A DNA stretch of 64,000 nt from Alentia gelatinosa (Eukaryota > Annelida > Polychaeta > Phyllodocida > Polynoidae): positions 88,103,801 through 88,167,800 of the forward strand of contig OX465582.1 in assembly GCA_950022655.1 (NCBI GenBank). The letters are read 5' to 3'. Shown here piece after piece: positions 23,409 to 37,100 of the stretch. Each line of letters starts with the position of its first letter. The stretch's first letter is position 1. The translations under genes were made by a program, and so were the position numbers. A model generated the notes under the pieces. It was not told the origin of the DNA. It was given only the letters and a program-made list of their open reading frames with translations, and searched no databases.

Positions 23409-23665
23409 ATTACCTATTTCTCTCCCTGAATGGAGAACAAGTCCCCAAAAACGTCTTGAAGTCTTGCTGGTGACCCAGAGAATAGGCAACAAGCTCAATT
23501 TTTAAACTCAGACTTGGGAAAGGATTCAAAATGGTGGATGGTTGATTGAGAAGCTGCCCCATACAGGGATTCAAAGGAGGATTTGATAAAGAAAAGGGTA
23601 AGATCTGCTGCTCATATGATGTGAGACTCAAGATTGTGATGTAAATTGTTGAATTCAACTGTGTT
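23409..23665. repeat. Interspersed repeat (family X), copy 1
   Basis: Returns inverted at about 57065-57260: shared AATGGTGGATGG, ATCTGCTG.TCATATGAT, CAAGATTGTGATGTAA and TTGTTGAATTCAACTG. Non-coding; possibly one end of a larger element. Confidence 0.6.
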
Positions 23666-23940
23666 TTATTTCATGTCATTTCCTTTATATGCGTTATTTT
23701 ACTATATACCCATGCCGTATATACTGTAAATACGCACCGTTTCAGCATATGACGTAAAAATACTGTACGGACCAGTGGTCCTTACACCAAAATACGGTGG
23801 TCCGTATACCAAAATACGGACTACCTTCCCACACACGTTTATTAAAATTTTGGTTAATAAGAAATTTGAAATTTTTTTTTAAATTTCGGGTATATAGTAA
23901 ATATATAACGTCCAACCATGCTTGTATAATTAGAAGGAAA

Positions 23941-24223
23941 CCCACGAGATGAAAATAGCTTGGTCCGTACTCCACTGAGTTTGACTACAGAGTAATTCAC
24001 GAAGCGAAGCTGAGTGAATTAATCTGCGGTCAAACGAGATGGAGTACGGACCAAGTTATTTTCATCGAGTGGGTTTCTGATTTTATCTCACCCCGTATGA
24101 CATTATTTATTGATGAAATGAATCACTGAATTAGCCGTTGAGTATTGGGTACACGAACTCCATGGCCGTGGAGTACGAGTTCCTAACGTTAAGCCTATGG
24201 AGAAAAATACCGGGGTGAGATAA
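23941..24223. mobile_element. Long hairpin plus family W element
   Basis: Arms 23941-24000 and 24014-24073 pair (CCCACGAGATGAAAATAGCT with AGTTATTTTCATCGAGTGGG) around GAAGCGAAGC. The family W element follows at 24080-24223 (TTTATCTCACCCC to CGGGGTGAGATAA). The same composite occurs at 30498-30791 and, in reversed order, at 47507-47786. Confidence 0.75.
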
Positions 24224-24225
24224 TT

Positions 24226-24380
24226 AGGGAATACTAGGATAGTGTATCAAGATTTCGGAGCAGAACAAGTTAGTTTACTAAACCTGTACTAAACGAGCCG
24301 TTAGGCGAGTTTAGTACAGGTTTATAGTAAACTAACGAGTTCTGGTCCGAAATCTTGATACACTATATTAGTATTCCCTT
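24226..24380. repeat. Fold-back hairpin
   Basis: Near-perfect arms of about 65-70 bp (GGGAATACTA...TATCAAGATTTCGGA and complement), with the centre at ACGAGCCGTTAGGCGAG. It directly abuts the preceding family W element. Confidence 0.82.
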
Positions 24381-24574
24381 TATTATATACCTAATTATAT
24401 TAATATAATGTATATATTTTACTTTATTAGCCTCTAATTAGTCAATCCATTCATTATCAACTCCTAACAAACACGTAGAGATGTATCAGTCCTGCACGCT
24501 TTGATTTCACTAACCCTGAGGTCAATGCCCCGGAAGCAATCACTCTTCCCGCCAGTTTCTATGCAACAACAAGT

Positions 24575-24607
24575 GTTGCTATGCAGGTTGCTATGCGGGT
24601 TGCTATG
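24575..24607 (+). promoter_or_regulatory. Three tandem RFX/X-box-like half sites, 12-bp spacing
   Basis: GTTGCTATG occurs at 24575, 24587 and 24599, about 0.6 kb upstream of the proposed first exon of the plus-strand EF-hand gene. GTTGCYAT is the RFX half-site used in ciliary-gene X boxes. The same triplet recurs at 45685-45717 within ARSB intron 1, so it is part of a repeat; a regulatory role is inference. Confidence 0.35.
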
Positions 24608-24807
24608 CGAGAACGTCACAGCCGCATTCCATCGCGATATCGCAATATTTTTGCTCCTAATGTCAACAAGTCACGTGGTGCAGTGGCTGGTACTTACTGC
24701 ACACTGTGCAGTATGGGATTTTACTGCACACTTTCTGAATATTTTATAGTTACTCTTTGCTTAGCAGAGGTTAGTAATTATAAGATATATGTGCATCGGT
24801 ATATAAT

Positions 24808-24905
24808 AAGTCACAGAACTCGATGCTAATTTACCGTTTGTATGGAACTCGGCGTAAACGCCTCGGTCCGTACAAACGGTAAATTAGCGTCTCGTTCTGT
24901 GACTT
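24808..24905. repeat. Fold-back hairpin
   Basis: Arms AAGTCACAGAACTCGATGCT... and ...AGCGTCTCGTTCTGTGACTT; loop region ACTCGGCGTAAACGCCTCGG. The right half plus flank is repeated near 48680-48775. Confidence 0.8.
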
Positions 24906-25126
24906 GTACAGCATGGTCAGGATCTTCTATATAATTACGAACCAGTTTGGTTCGCAAAGAATCTCAAAGTTTACAACGTCTGTAGGGAGTAATAGCAGAC
25001 ACAGCGTTGTACTACGTTTAACTAGTCGTACACAGCTGTGGCGGGAACGGTGGCGGGAGCGGTATTGACATTAAAACTCATGCTCCCTTCCCGTTACCCT
25101 AAACGGGGTCACCGGACGTCGCACAG

Positions 25127-25138
25127 TGCGCAAGCGCA
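25127..25138 (+). promoter_or_regulatory. NRF1-like palindrome in a GC-rich promoter segment
   Basis: TGCGCAAGCGCA matches the NRF1 consensus closely. It lies in the only CpG-rich patch of this intergenic stretch (about 25035-25190), 51 bp upstream of the proposed start codon of the plus EF-hand gene. By sequence a plausible core-promoter site; unproven. Confidence 0.42.
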
Positions 25139-25188
25139 GGTGACGGGCACTGACTGGGTGGGGCGAAAAGCAGACTCACGACAAGATC

Positions 25189-25191
25189 ATG
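25189..25191 (+). CDS. EF-hand gene (plus), exon 1 coding part: initiator ATG only
   Basis: ATG at 25189-25191 is followed immediately by GTATGT, a good donor, just downstream of a GC-rich promoter-like patch. Splicing to exon 2 at 26066 is phase 0, giving Met-Ala-Ser as in the divergent paralog. An alternative ATG with the weaker donor GTAAAC is at 25492-25494. A third option is initiation inside exon 2 at 26090. Confidence 0.45.
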
Positions 25192-28100
25192 GTATGTACC
25201 CACCAGGGAAATATCTTGAGATTTTGGGGTTGATAACTAGATCAGATAAGTTGTTTAGTGACCGAACCATCGGACAAATTGTTCCCTTTGATACTTACAA
25301 TCTCGATATAGAATAACACCACTGTGTTGAACTTATCCCCCCCCCCCTTGTTTCAGTTCTTGTGTGACAGGTCGATTGTTTAGTAAAATTCATTCTATGG
25401 CAAGTCATTTTAGTAATATTGCAAAGCAAGGTGTTATCTTCAAAAAGTTCAGTGGTCATGCAGTTGGTATAAATAGTTGCCTTTGCCAGAAATGGTAAAC
25501 TATGAGATATTTAATGCGTGTTAGTAGCCATATTTTCACGTGTTTCCTAAATTGGTCTGTGATTTAATATGGCACAACATCATGCATGCAAATAACTTGT
25601 TTTATCTTTTCCCTCTAAATTCATATTGTAATCATACTATGAGTCATAATTATGCTGAGAATATGGGTAGGCATGGTTGCATGTCTTAAGTTCTGATTGC
25701 TTGATCTAGTTAATTGTTTTATGATACATCAATGGCGGTTTTCAAATTGTTTTCTGTTTTTCTCAGCTGAAAATATATAGTCCTGATACTAGTGATATCA
25801 ATTACCTTTTATCATGAATAATTCTCATAGAGGTATGTTACATGTTAGATGTATATTATATTACATGTTAGATGTGTATGTCCGTACGTAGTGCTTTTTT
25901 TTTCTTTTTTTTTTAATCTAGATACATGTGCATTATAAACAAAATCAGAATTCTATTCCATACCTCAATGACAACCCTGAATAATAACAGTCTGTACGGT
26001 AGTTGATATATAAATGTAGCTATATGTTCAATCAAAATAAAGATGTCTTTATTTTCCAATTTCAGGCAAGCATTAGGCTAGATAGCGACATGCTCGGAGG
26101 TAAGATCCAACGTTTTCACTGTTAGAATCAACAAATATTCAAAACCTAGCAAGATTTAGCAAGACAACCAAATTCTGACTAATCTGGCTATATCTTGTGT
26201 GTTGGTGGGATCACCACTTAAATCGCTATCTATTTATGACTCAAAATAGATTTGAGAATATCATATATCATATCATCTATAGACAAATACCCTCACATCC
26301 CCAGTTCCAACACAAGGTAAAAACTATCTTGGTAAACAGTCGAAACTTGTACATATATAAGGCATAGATTATATGCATCTACAGATGTTCTAGATAATAC
26401 CTGGCCTATACAACATTTGTATCCGCTTGTATGTTACTTAATTTAAAACATTGTTTGTTTTACATTGTGAATGTGCTTATAATCTTGTAGTTACCTTGTA
26501 TTGCTCAGCTGTGGTAATCGCTTTGCTTATACAGAGTATTTTGCTGGTTAATTAGTGAACACATTTTTTTTTAAATAATGTTTATTTCTCCATTCTGTTT
26601 AAATACAACAGTTCTTCCATGGGAATCAATAGTACCAATCACTCGTTCATACAAACTTCAGATGAGAATATAGTGATAATGTCAATAAATCAATTATTGT
26701 ATAGACTACTATCTATAATAAAACAATTATATTCTTTATATAAACTTTGAGCAATGATGTAATGTAAAACAACGAACACTGCGGAGTTTTGTGCAATTAA
26801 ATATATATATCACTTTAGGATAAGGTTGTTAGCTAGCCGACAGGTGTCAGTATATACTGAAAAACGAGTACTACGAGCAGGGATCAAATGTAAACAGGCA
26901 TCATTTAGCCTTTTTGATTAACAGGATAAATAAAGTGATCTAAAAAATATCTATGAAATAGCATTCAGTGTTTGTGGAATGGGGCTCCATTTTATGCATT
27001 AGGAAAAACGAAAAAGGTTCTACTTCAAATGAACCATATTTTATTGTCAATTTGTCGCATCTGTTGACTTTGGTTTCAGATCTCATTACAGCTTATAATT
27101 TAAGTAAGTTATAGAGTTTAAGCTGAGTCATCTCAGTAATTCAGTGATTTGTGTATGTATTTCAGTTGTAATTTATTTGTATGAGAATATGTTATCTGTT
27201 GAATTGTTGGTTTGATTTCAAATGAAATTTCCGCGTGCATAACCTTTTCTGTGCTTTAAAAATTGTTATGATATTATTAAAAATTGGTATTTTTTTGGAG
27301 TAATTACAATACAGGACCTAAGTCCTGATAATACGGTCAGTGCTATTAATCTAACATAAGAAGAGGATAAAGTATATCTTTTGGGTTTGTGTGATAGTTT
27401 GCAGTGACCAGTGCATTAAAATGGAGAAATATATACAATTCAATTCTGTATAGACTACTTTAATATTTTGTACTCGCCTTACGTGTTATTCACACATTCC
27501 AGTACATATTACTGAAAAAAGTTGAACGTGTAGGCAGGTTGAATGCTAGTCTCTTTCACAGACACTTGGAGGCGTGCAAGGCAGCCTGACAAGGGTCTGT
27601 TGGAGTCTAGTGGTAGAGGTAGGGAATTCCATACCCGGAAGCAGTATATGGCGGCAGTAATGACGTCACATGTTTATATACAATCGGAAGACAGAGTAAA
27701 AATTACCTCAGCAGTTTGGAATGGAATCGGAATTGTTCAAAGGTTTTAAGTTTTCCAATGAATAATGTATACAAAAATGCATCAGTAGAGCACAGATTCT
27801 CAATTCGGTTTTGATTATTAGAGAGGTTTATTCATCTGACATCTAGCACGTTGTGGTTTGTTTGGTATTCCCTGGGTTTGAATCCGAGCTATTTAAATTT
27901 TTTTTTAATTTTAGAGATGTATATATAGAGGTGATATAAGGCACAAATGTGATTCTCTGGAAGTACTGACACCTGCAGTACTAAAGGAGAAACCAATAAG
28001 TTTTGGTCAAAGTCATTGTCCTTCACGAGTTTGATGTGGAATGATATGAACGGATCGGCTTAGCCTCATATTGCCATCCACGATTAATGGTAATCTATAG

Positions 28101-31100
28101 GGATGATTCTTAAAACAGTTTGTCCACCAGTTTTTCCTCCCAGGTGGGGGTGGGCAAAATTGGATACGGTGTTTCTTCTTGTTAGAGAATGATAATCCCG
28201 CTTGTTTCAAGGAAAAAAATTGTTATAGGGATGAGACTGATGCACACTAACTTTCCTTTTTTGTGGTTGCAGAGCTGGGAGAGGCTTTCAGGAATTATGC
28301 GGAGGGAGACCAGGTTTTCCTGCGCGACATTGGGCCGGTGGTCCGCTGTATGAAGGGGGCTAAGCCGGCGGAGTGTGAGATCCGCGAGATGATGGTGGAA
28401 GCCGAGAAGAACGGTACTCAACAATTTACATTCTCTCACACACTAAATTTTTTTTTTATTTCTAGGTAGAAATCTCACATAACCAACAAACGCCAGAAAT
28501 TTATTATCAATGGACTAAGATTTATTCAGGTTACTTAAGATTAGATACAATTTTTTTTTATATTTGATTGAAAAAATTCGCGAAGGAGAGCGGTTTTACA
28601 TTTTGCGCCATGTACACTCATAATATTACATTCGCTCGGTCATCTTCGAACATGAGATAATACAAAAGAAAAAAATATATATAATATACAGAAGTATAGA
28701 TGAGATGATGAAAGAAAAGAGATGATAAGTATCCCATGAGTCTGGAGAATAGCATCAGCAACAAGATATGCTCCAATAAGTTTACTTTGCACCTTCAGAA
28801 TCAAGGGTACCGGTAGTTGTGGACATTTCCAGGTTTTTTTTTCAAAACCCCAAAGGCATCCCTGAGTTAGGTTTTTTATCATCTCACTGGACTTGTAATC
28901 CCAAGGTTGTCAGACTTTGTTGATTTGAGTCCCACTGCAGCCACTCTTCTCCTTCACTCCCAGCAGTGGTAGATTTACTGCTATATGAAAGGCCAATCTT
29001 TCTCATACTATGTCTATGTGGTGTGGGAAAAGATCTCTCACCTCGGTAAATGTGTATAGGTGAGATTTTTACCTAAATTCATCTTATAGATACGATCAAA
29101 CCCAAAGTAAGTGTACTAGAACATATTGGACGTTAAACCATCCACCCAAACAAACAAACAAACTTTGGACAACACAAGGGGCCTGACCGTCAAACTTCTA
29201 CTCATGATGGCAGGCTGAAATACATTTGATAATGCAAATCGTATTACTCTTGGCCCGATTGAAATACAGGGGGTGGGAGTTAGCTCAGTGGTTAGAGCAC
29301 TGGACTTATAACCCCAAGGTTGTAGGACTTTGTGGGTTTGAGTCTCACCCCCAACAGTGGAAGGTTTACTGCTATATCAAAGGCCAATCCTTCTCATACC
29401 ATGTCTATGTGGTGTGTAAAGTAGAAGAACTCTCACCTCGGTAGATGTGTAGGGGTGAGATTTCTACCTGAATTCATCTCATAGATTCGGTCAAATCCAA
29501 AGTAAGTCTAATAAAATATATTGGACATTAAACCACCAAAACAAACAGACAAAAAAACTCCAATCCCGAAAAGTTAATTATTGGATATAACACAAGGGAC
29601 CACACCATCGATATTTCACTCATGTGACAATTTGGAATACATTTAATACAATTTCTCACCATATAAAATACATGTTATGCAAATTATATTACTATTGAAC
29701 CGATTACCAACCAATCTTCAGGTCTAGTCTTATTATAGAGTTCTTCAAATTCTTATATACTTTGTGGATTACTCATCAATACTGATGAATGCAGTAATCT
29801 GCCCGTATCCCGGCTCAGTTTTGTGTATTCGCCTGAGCAGTGGCACTAACTTTGAGTAGTATTAAGTGCTCCTGGTATCGGTCTGTTGTAGAATGGCGAA
29901 TGGGGCAGTAGATTTGTGCATGAGGTGAAAAGTAGGGACGTAGAAGAGGTACTGGGTAAACCCCGTTATTTCACCCCCTTTACGAGCCCTGACCATAAAG
30001 TTTCATAGGTTTCCTTTATCGTACCTGAAAGATGTATTACTATATACCTATGGGCGAATGTCTTACTTTTACTGACCAGGAGTACAGATTCCGTTCATCA
30101 CTGAGTGACGAAAGAATAATCATACGTCCCTCTGTACCACGTGATCACTGTCATTCTGCCATTTAGTGAGTTGTAGAATGGCATTTTCAATGATTAGTAG
30201 GTATATAATAATAAAGAGACACAGTGAGTGTGACTGAATTCCATCTATTCCTCAATATTATTGTCAGAAATACTGACCTCGTTCTTCGAACTCGGGGAGT
30301 ATTTCTGATCAAAATATCTCTGAACAGATTCCATTCAGTCACACTAACTATGTCTCTATATAATACCGAGTTAATTTGCTCCCACATGGTCAGTCCCCAT
30401 GAGAGGAGAACCAACATGGATAGTCTTTTGACTAGTACTGGTAGCATGCATTTTGGAAAGTGAAATAAATGGTTCACATTAGGGTTTTCGAAGAAAACTC
30501 ACGAGATGAAAATAACTTGATCTGTACTCTACGGAGATTGACCACGGAGTAATTCGCAAAGCGAAACATAGTGAATTAAGTAGCAGTCATATGAGGTGGA
30601 GTGTGGACCAAGTTATTTTCATCGAGTGGGATTCTGATTTTATCTCACCCCATATACATGATCAGAAACATTATTAATCAATTGAAAAACTCACACAATT
30701 AGTCATTGAGTGTTGGGTACACTACCTTCATGGCCATGAGTATGAGCCCCTAACGATAAACCTATGGAGAAAAATACTAGGGTGAGATAAACATCAATAG
30801 TCCGTTATTCTAGGGCATATCTTAGTGCTCGCAAGAACATTATTTCCTCACCAGGACTGGTAAGTACTTCGGGTAATCAAGTAATTTACTAATTTACAAC
30901 GGATAGAAAATCCATGATATGGATAATTCAGATGCAGTAAGGGGCTACTAAATTGAAATTCAGAGCTGCGGGATATGACTATAGCAAATATCCACCCACG
31001 TTTACTGATGAATATAGGCATCTATGTATCTATCTGGCCTTTAGAAACTCAGTATACTGACGTTCTACTTTAAATTTTATATTTTGTAAATAAATGTCTT

Positions 31101-34100
31101 TTTAACAATACAGTCATATCTTCACTAGATTTGTCCGAAGATACTGATTGTGCCTTAACTCAAAATGATTATGATTAATCTCCTTCTTGAATCTTCTGAC
31201 TAGTTATTGGAGTTGAACATCAAAAAAATGAATTCTGGAATCATATGAAATTTATTTCATTTCTATTAGTATAGGAGATTTCTGGTGGAGACCTGTCTAA
31301 CTCTAGAACACTGTACAAACGGATGTCAACTCCAGTTTCAACAAGAAACATTTTATTCCCCTTCTGTCTATTAATATAGCAGCATGTTCATGTATGTGTG
31401 TATTTCTAAATATCCAAATAATAAAAATCGAACTTGTAATGTATAACTGCGTCGTTACAACTTAAGTTACTCTCACGGTAACATAATATTGTAAAGCAGT
31501 AACTCGTTGTACGTTTCAGATGAATCCACGAAAACTTTGTGTAAGTGAATGGTATATCTACATAGATTGCCCTCTCTTGAGTGTGTCCATGTTATATACA
31601 TAGGCTAGCGACATCTCTATCAGTTCTTTTGCTTTACAGAGATGGTCTTGCTTAGTTTGTGCGCATATCGTTTGGCGTTGACCTGTTTTTTTTAAACTGG
31701 CTCCTAGGGCCCACGTTGTTGTGAGTCTCAGTGCATTTTGTTTTGTGGGATTTTTATATCAGGGACATTTCACGGTATTGAATTTGGGTGGAAATGGGAA
31801 ATTACGCAGCATTGTTATGAACTAACGCCAAATACCTTTTGTTACATTCTTTATTATCTTTTTTTTTTAATTATTAAAAGAAAATGTAAACAAGTGTCAC
31901 CCAAGATGACATTTGTGTTCTGATGAGCCAATGGAGTTTACACGGTACAAAACTATTAAAAGTGATGACAGTGGTAAACTGTCACCCATATCGGGGTTGC
32001 TTCTCCTACAGTATAGACGCCTGATCTAGACATATCTAAATTGTTATATTCTTTTACATGAATATTTTACCATGTTTGATTTTTGGAAAAAGTAACCTGA
32101 ATCGTTTTTGGCACAGGGAACCAACAATGAAAGGTTGTTGATGGAGGGACACCGTACAGAGAATATCACATATTGATTTCAATTACGTATTATTTTGATC
32201 AAATACTAACCATTTCCTTTTAGTTTATTATTTCGGTTTGACCTGTAGGTCAAGACCGAAATATATTAGGGGAGACGGGGAACAGTTTTTGCGGCTTACA
32301 TTATAATACATTACAGTAATGTATTCCGAATAATTACAGCTTCGATACCGCCGATACCGGGCGCGGGCAGCGACAGCAGTGTATTTTTATATATTGTATA
32401 GGCACCCGTTGCAGTTCAGTGTATTTATATATATTGCAACAGGCTTCCACCTCCCTCCCTCCCTCCCTCTCTAGCGGGTGGGTCCCGCGGGCGCCAATAC
32501 CAGACGCGTTGGATGGAATCAGGGCCCTGTTTCATAATTTTGCATAAAACCCCTAGGTAGTAAGGAAGACTAAATTTGGTGATGAATTAGACATGGTTTT
32601 AAAAACAGTGACCAGATGTTCCTGGAAAAAACAATATTAGAGCCTGGAAAAGCCTGGAAAAAGCCTGGAATTTTATTGAACTGCCTATGTACGAACCCTG
32701 TACATTATTTCAAGCGCTGCTTATGAAACAGGGCCTAGGTCAAATAGGTCACAAGCACACCCGTTGCGGTTCAATGAATCCCTCCCTCCCTCCCTCCCTC
32801 CCTCAATACCGGGTCCGTACCCAGCGACTGTAGTGTATTTTTATATATTGTATAGGCACCTGTTGTGGTTCAGTGTATTTATATATATTGCAACAGGCTT
32901 CCACCTCCCTCCCTCCCTCCCTCCCTCCCTCCCTCCCTCCCTCTAGCTCAAGACATTGGTCAAGACTCTGCCTCCAAGTACGGTGGTGCATTCGTCTTGG
33001 ATATTTATGTTACAGTAGTGTATTCTTATATATTGCAACAGGCTTCCACCTCCCTCCCTCCCCTCCCTCCCTCCCTCCCTCCCTTATTACCTGTTGAAAC
33101 CGAAATCATGGCAATGCCATGCCAACTTTTAATCCTTGTGTGAAAAGGGAAGGTAGTATCTAGAAAACCAATTTTTGACATTTTGCCAAATGTTGGAATG
33201 TGTATGACCTCCAAGCAAGACTCGTATTTTCTTTTCGAGCCTGCTATGTTGATGGGGTAGAATTGATATTATTTTTCCTAAAATCATGTTAGTGTTACCG
33301 TGAAATGACCCAGAAAATTCACTTTACAAGAACAGTAGAGAATATATCATTAAAACTAAAATATAAAGAGTAGCTACGTAAAGAGGCCCTTTAAAATTGA
33401 ATGTTAGGTGGTATTTCTTTACGTATACCACCATTATAATACGTAAATATACCATGTTTATTCTGTCATTTATTACATTATATATATGTATATTATCCTG
33501 AATTAAGAATATTGTGCATATCCAAGGCCCAAAGAAACCCTGCCCAACCGTATCTCAGTCTAACAAATTGAAAGGTATCTTAAATTTTAAACTCCGATGT
33601 GAAAAACGTTTCTGATCTCAACAGATGCTATCGAATTTTTTTTAGCATTTCTTTTTTAATTAATTTTTTGAAATTGAAAGATATCTTGGTGTGCGCACGT
33701 AATGCTAAGTGGGTGACTCACCCACGATATGTTTTATAAAGAGTTAGACAAACAGGCAAAAGCATGGCCACTGCATGACTGGAGACTACGTCCTGTATGT
33801 AGCATATTTACCCGTTTAGCGTCTTGAAAGCATGACTACTGTTAACCCATTGCATGTGGCCTCGTAGTGAACAGCCCTTGAAACCTGGCCGAAAATCGCA
33901 TTAATTCTGAATGGCCTTTGCAAGGCGCGCACTTGGGAATGGTGGCCTAAATATTAAAGGCAAAACAACTTTAAAAAAAAGAAGTTTTAACTGAACATTA
34001 AAGGCATATCTGACAATTTGCCTTGAAAATTAAAACCCATGTCACTTTCCTGAAAGTTGGATATGATAATGTCAAGTTGTTGTAGAACACATATATATCT

Positions 34101-37100
34101 AACTTAGAAAATCTGAGGTCACAGTACTAGTTTTTGATTTAGACATTCAAATGATATTATAAAAGAGATAAAAGAAATACTTAAAAGTAGTTTTTTACAT
34201 AGTAAAACCCATTTTATTTTCTTCAAACTTTCTCAGAGTATAGCAAATAAGGAGTTCTACATATTCAAGTTTTAAAAACTAAATCACCATCCGTGTTTTT
34301 GAAAGAATTGAAAAAAACTTATTTTTCAGTACATTTCCTATACAAATCAATCAAATGTAAATATGCTTAATTCACCTCGTGGGTTAGGTAAAACTCTATA
34401 CTATTTGATATTTCACTTACTAGGTATTAGAATAAGTCATAGGAACCAGTTTGAATTGATAATTCCCGGTATTTGAAAATCACCAGGTGGCGCTACTCTG
34501 TATTGTAGGATATGCCTTTAATAACTAAGATTGGATTATAGGGCACATACATGTATATATAGGAGCAGTGCTGGTAGCCTATATAGATGTATGCAGGTTA
34601 TAACCTTAAGCGTATAGCCACACACACACAACGAGCTGCTGTGATGTTTAACTGGACTGTAGAGATAGTTGCACCTTTTAATGCCCTGCCACCACTGACC
34701 CTGGATTATAATCACTCTAAGGTGCACCTGTATCATTCTAGAGTTCATTTTTACATTTTCCTATTAGAAATTGAGTTAAAACAGCTGCAGGGATGCAAGT
34801 ATTCAGATAAATACTGGGGCCTGGTTAATAATCTAGGCTCACACATGAAGACCCTTTTCTGTACCTCGCACAAGGGTCAGCGTTTAATGATATTTAAGTC
34901 TGTTCACTAAGACTGTATGAGCCGTCCATAAGGTCATCCATAAGTGTTTAATAAAGTTGACCCACATCGTCCCTGGATCTCTATGACATACAAAAAAGGG
35001 TCTACATGTACGATCCTAGATTATTGATTGGGCCCCTTGGTACCCGAATTTTCATTTATTTTCAAGATTTTTTCAGGATTTTCATTCATGAAGAACAAGA
35101 TTCCACCATATTTATAAGTCGGCCGCACACGGCCAGATCCTGGCCGAACCCTGGCTGCACCCGGCTGTATTTCCGATGTATTTTTTTCTATAATGACTTG
35201 CATCCCTGTAGATATGTTTGGGATACATTACATTTCTCTCCATTAAAAATCACAAAAAGAGAAACGACTTACTTTCTTATGTATTTTGCACTTTTTATTG
35301 GAAGAAAAAAGCACATTTTTGCATGGAAAAAGAACCAGGAACATTGGGAGAACTACTGCTAGGGAGCCAAAGTGAACCCACTGCAGCTACCCGTTTACAA
35401 AACACCATTGCTGGCGATAGGCACTCAGTACTTTGACTATATAGGTTTGAGATTATATGTGTCATTCTCCAATCTTTTAAATCCATATTTTTGAAACGCC
35501 TAGCAACTCTTATCATAGCTTTGAGACGGACTTATTTAGAGACGATAGTAGTAAACTACACTTCAATACTATCAAACAAGACCAAACATAAAATTCAAGC
35601 CTCGAACTCCCATAGATTTACCACTAAGCCTCATTCTTACTGGCCTCCGGAAATGTTGTTTTGAGCGCAGGTATCTGCGCTTTTAGTGGATTCACTTTGG
35701 CTCCCTATTGAATGGAGTATGAGAATGATGTATCCTGAACGCCATCTATCAGGCATACAGTGAACTCCACATGGAGGTACCATTTCAGTAAATGATGATG
35801 CTGCAGTACGTTGTTATACATCATTGGTATGCTAATTGATTATTTGTTGATCTTTGGATAGTCGGCAGCATGATCGACCTTCAGATGTTGGTGAAGCTGA
35901 CGAGTCAGTACGTAACAGACCCTGATCCTGACCGGCCCGATGAACTCGCCGTCATCTTCAAACCATTCGACAAGGAGGGCCGTGGCATCATGACATGCCA
36001 GGTAATAAAATACCGTGTAGTGACACCCAGTTAACTTCTAGTCAATTATTCGTTCAGTGACCCCGCTTCTGGGACACCTCGCTTAAGGGAAAACCCCGTT
36101 TAAGGGGACAGTTTTTTCAGAACAGAAATTTTCATTTAGTTCATTTTAACCCCGCTTAAGGGAACACCCCACTTAAGGGGACACTTTGCTCGGAACGGAG
36201 GGTGACCCCTTAAGCGGGGTTTTACTGTATTTAATCAGAGCTTGTCACTGACCAAAGGGTGGGGGAGTTAGCTCAGTGGTTAAGCTAAGGTGGTGGGTTC
36301 GAGTCTCACTGCAGCCACCTTTCTCCATAATTCCCAGCAGTGGTAGACTTACTGCTATAGCAAAGGCCAATCGTTCTGATACCATGAATTCATCATATAG
36401 ATTCGATCACCACCCTTGTGATGTAAAACTAGCGAGAAAAGCTGAACCATGAGTTAGTCCGTATATACCCTCAAAGTCCCCTGGGACGTTCAGTAAAGAA
36501 ACAAACCACACCCTAATTCCATAGTCATCTGCCATGAGAGTCCTGTGCGTCCCTAAACATACATCCTCAGAGTGAATTCTGCCATACCAAAACACCCTGG
36601 ATCGTGACTTCACATAGCCATCTTATTAGAAAATATCTAAATATTTATTTTAATTTGGAAGTCTATAATAAAGTAAAACATATTGACCTTTTATATGTTT
36701 TACTCTACCTCTTTTCTTCCTATAAAAATATTAAACTCTCTCTACGAGCTCGTTTAATATTTTTATGGAATGAAACGCAGTACGAGAGCACGTTCCAACA
36801 AGGTGAATACGTTTTACTTAATTACCAGCTTCATTGTGATATGTTTGACAATGAAACCTGGCAGAGTGGCCTGCATGTCATTAGAAATTTGGAAAGGGAG
36901 TTTTTTTAAGAATTCACTAATACAATCAGACAGCATCCATTACAAAAACCGAATGTTTAAAGCATATCCAACAATTCACGGTGGTGCCATTTGGTGATTT
37001 TTAGATAATGTCAATTATCAGTAAAAACTGCTTCCTTGGGATATATATAATTCTAAACGAGTGAATTTAACGTTTTGTCCAGTTTATCCAATCTTAATAG

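Larger units (their letters stand above)
21490..25188. other. Intergenic region between the two divergent EF-hand genes
   Basis: 3.7 kb. Proximal ends are probable promoters: an ETS-like site near 21.54 kb and an NRF1-like site near 25.13 kb. Between them lie a retrotransposon fragment, a GGA microsatellite, family P, X and W pieces, and three hairpins. No other gene seen. Confidence 0.55.
28414..35861. other. Intron 3 of the plus EF-hand gene
   Basis: 7.4 kb of repeats: two tandemly placed SINEs, two hairpins, a family W element, TCCC-repeat modules, a family P copy, an element at 34814-35036 and a family G copy. No exon of another gene recognised. Confidence 0.6.

Noticed and set aside
25038..25316. 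92-codon frame starting at 25038
   Set aside because: It overlaps the GC-rich promoter and 5' UTR of the plus EF-hand gene and continues past the probable donor at 25192; no domain.
29268..29345. Possible tRNA gene
   Set aside because: The tRNA-like head continues into a repeated SINE body; the cloverleaf pairing is degraded and the same unit recurs six times.
32764..33143. Pro/Ser-rich frames
   Set aside because: Produced by CCCT microsatellites.
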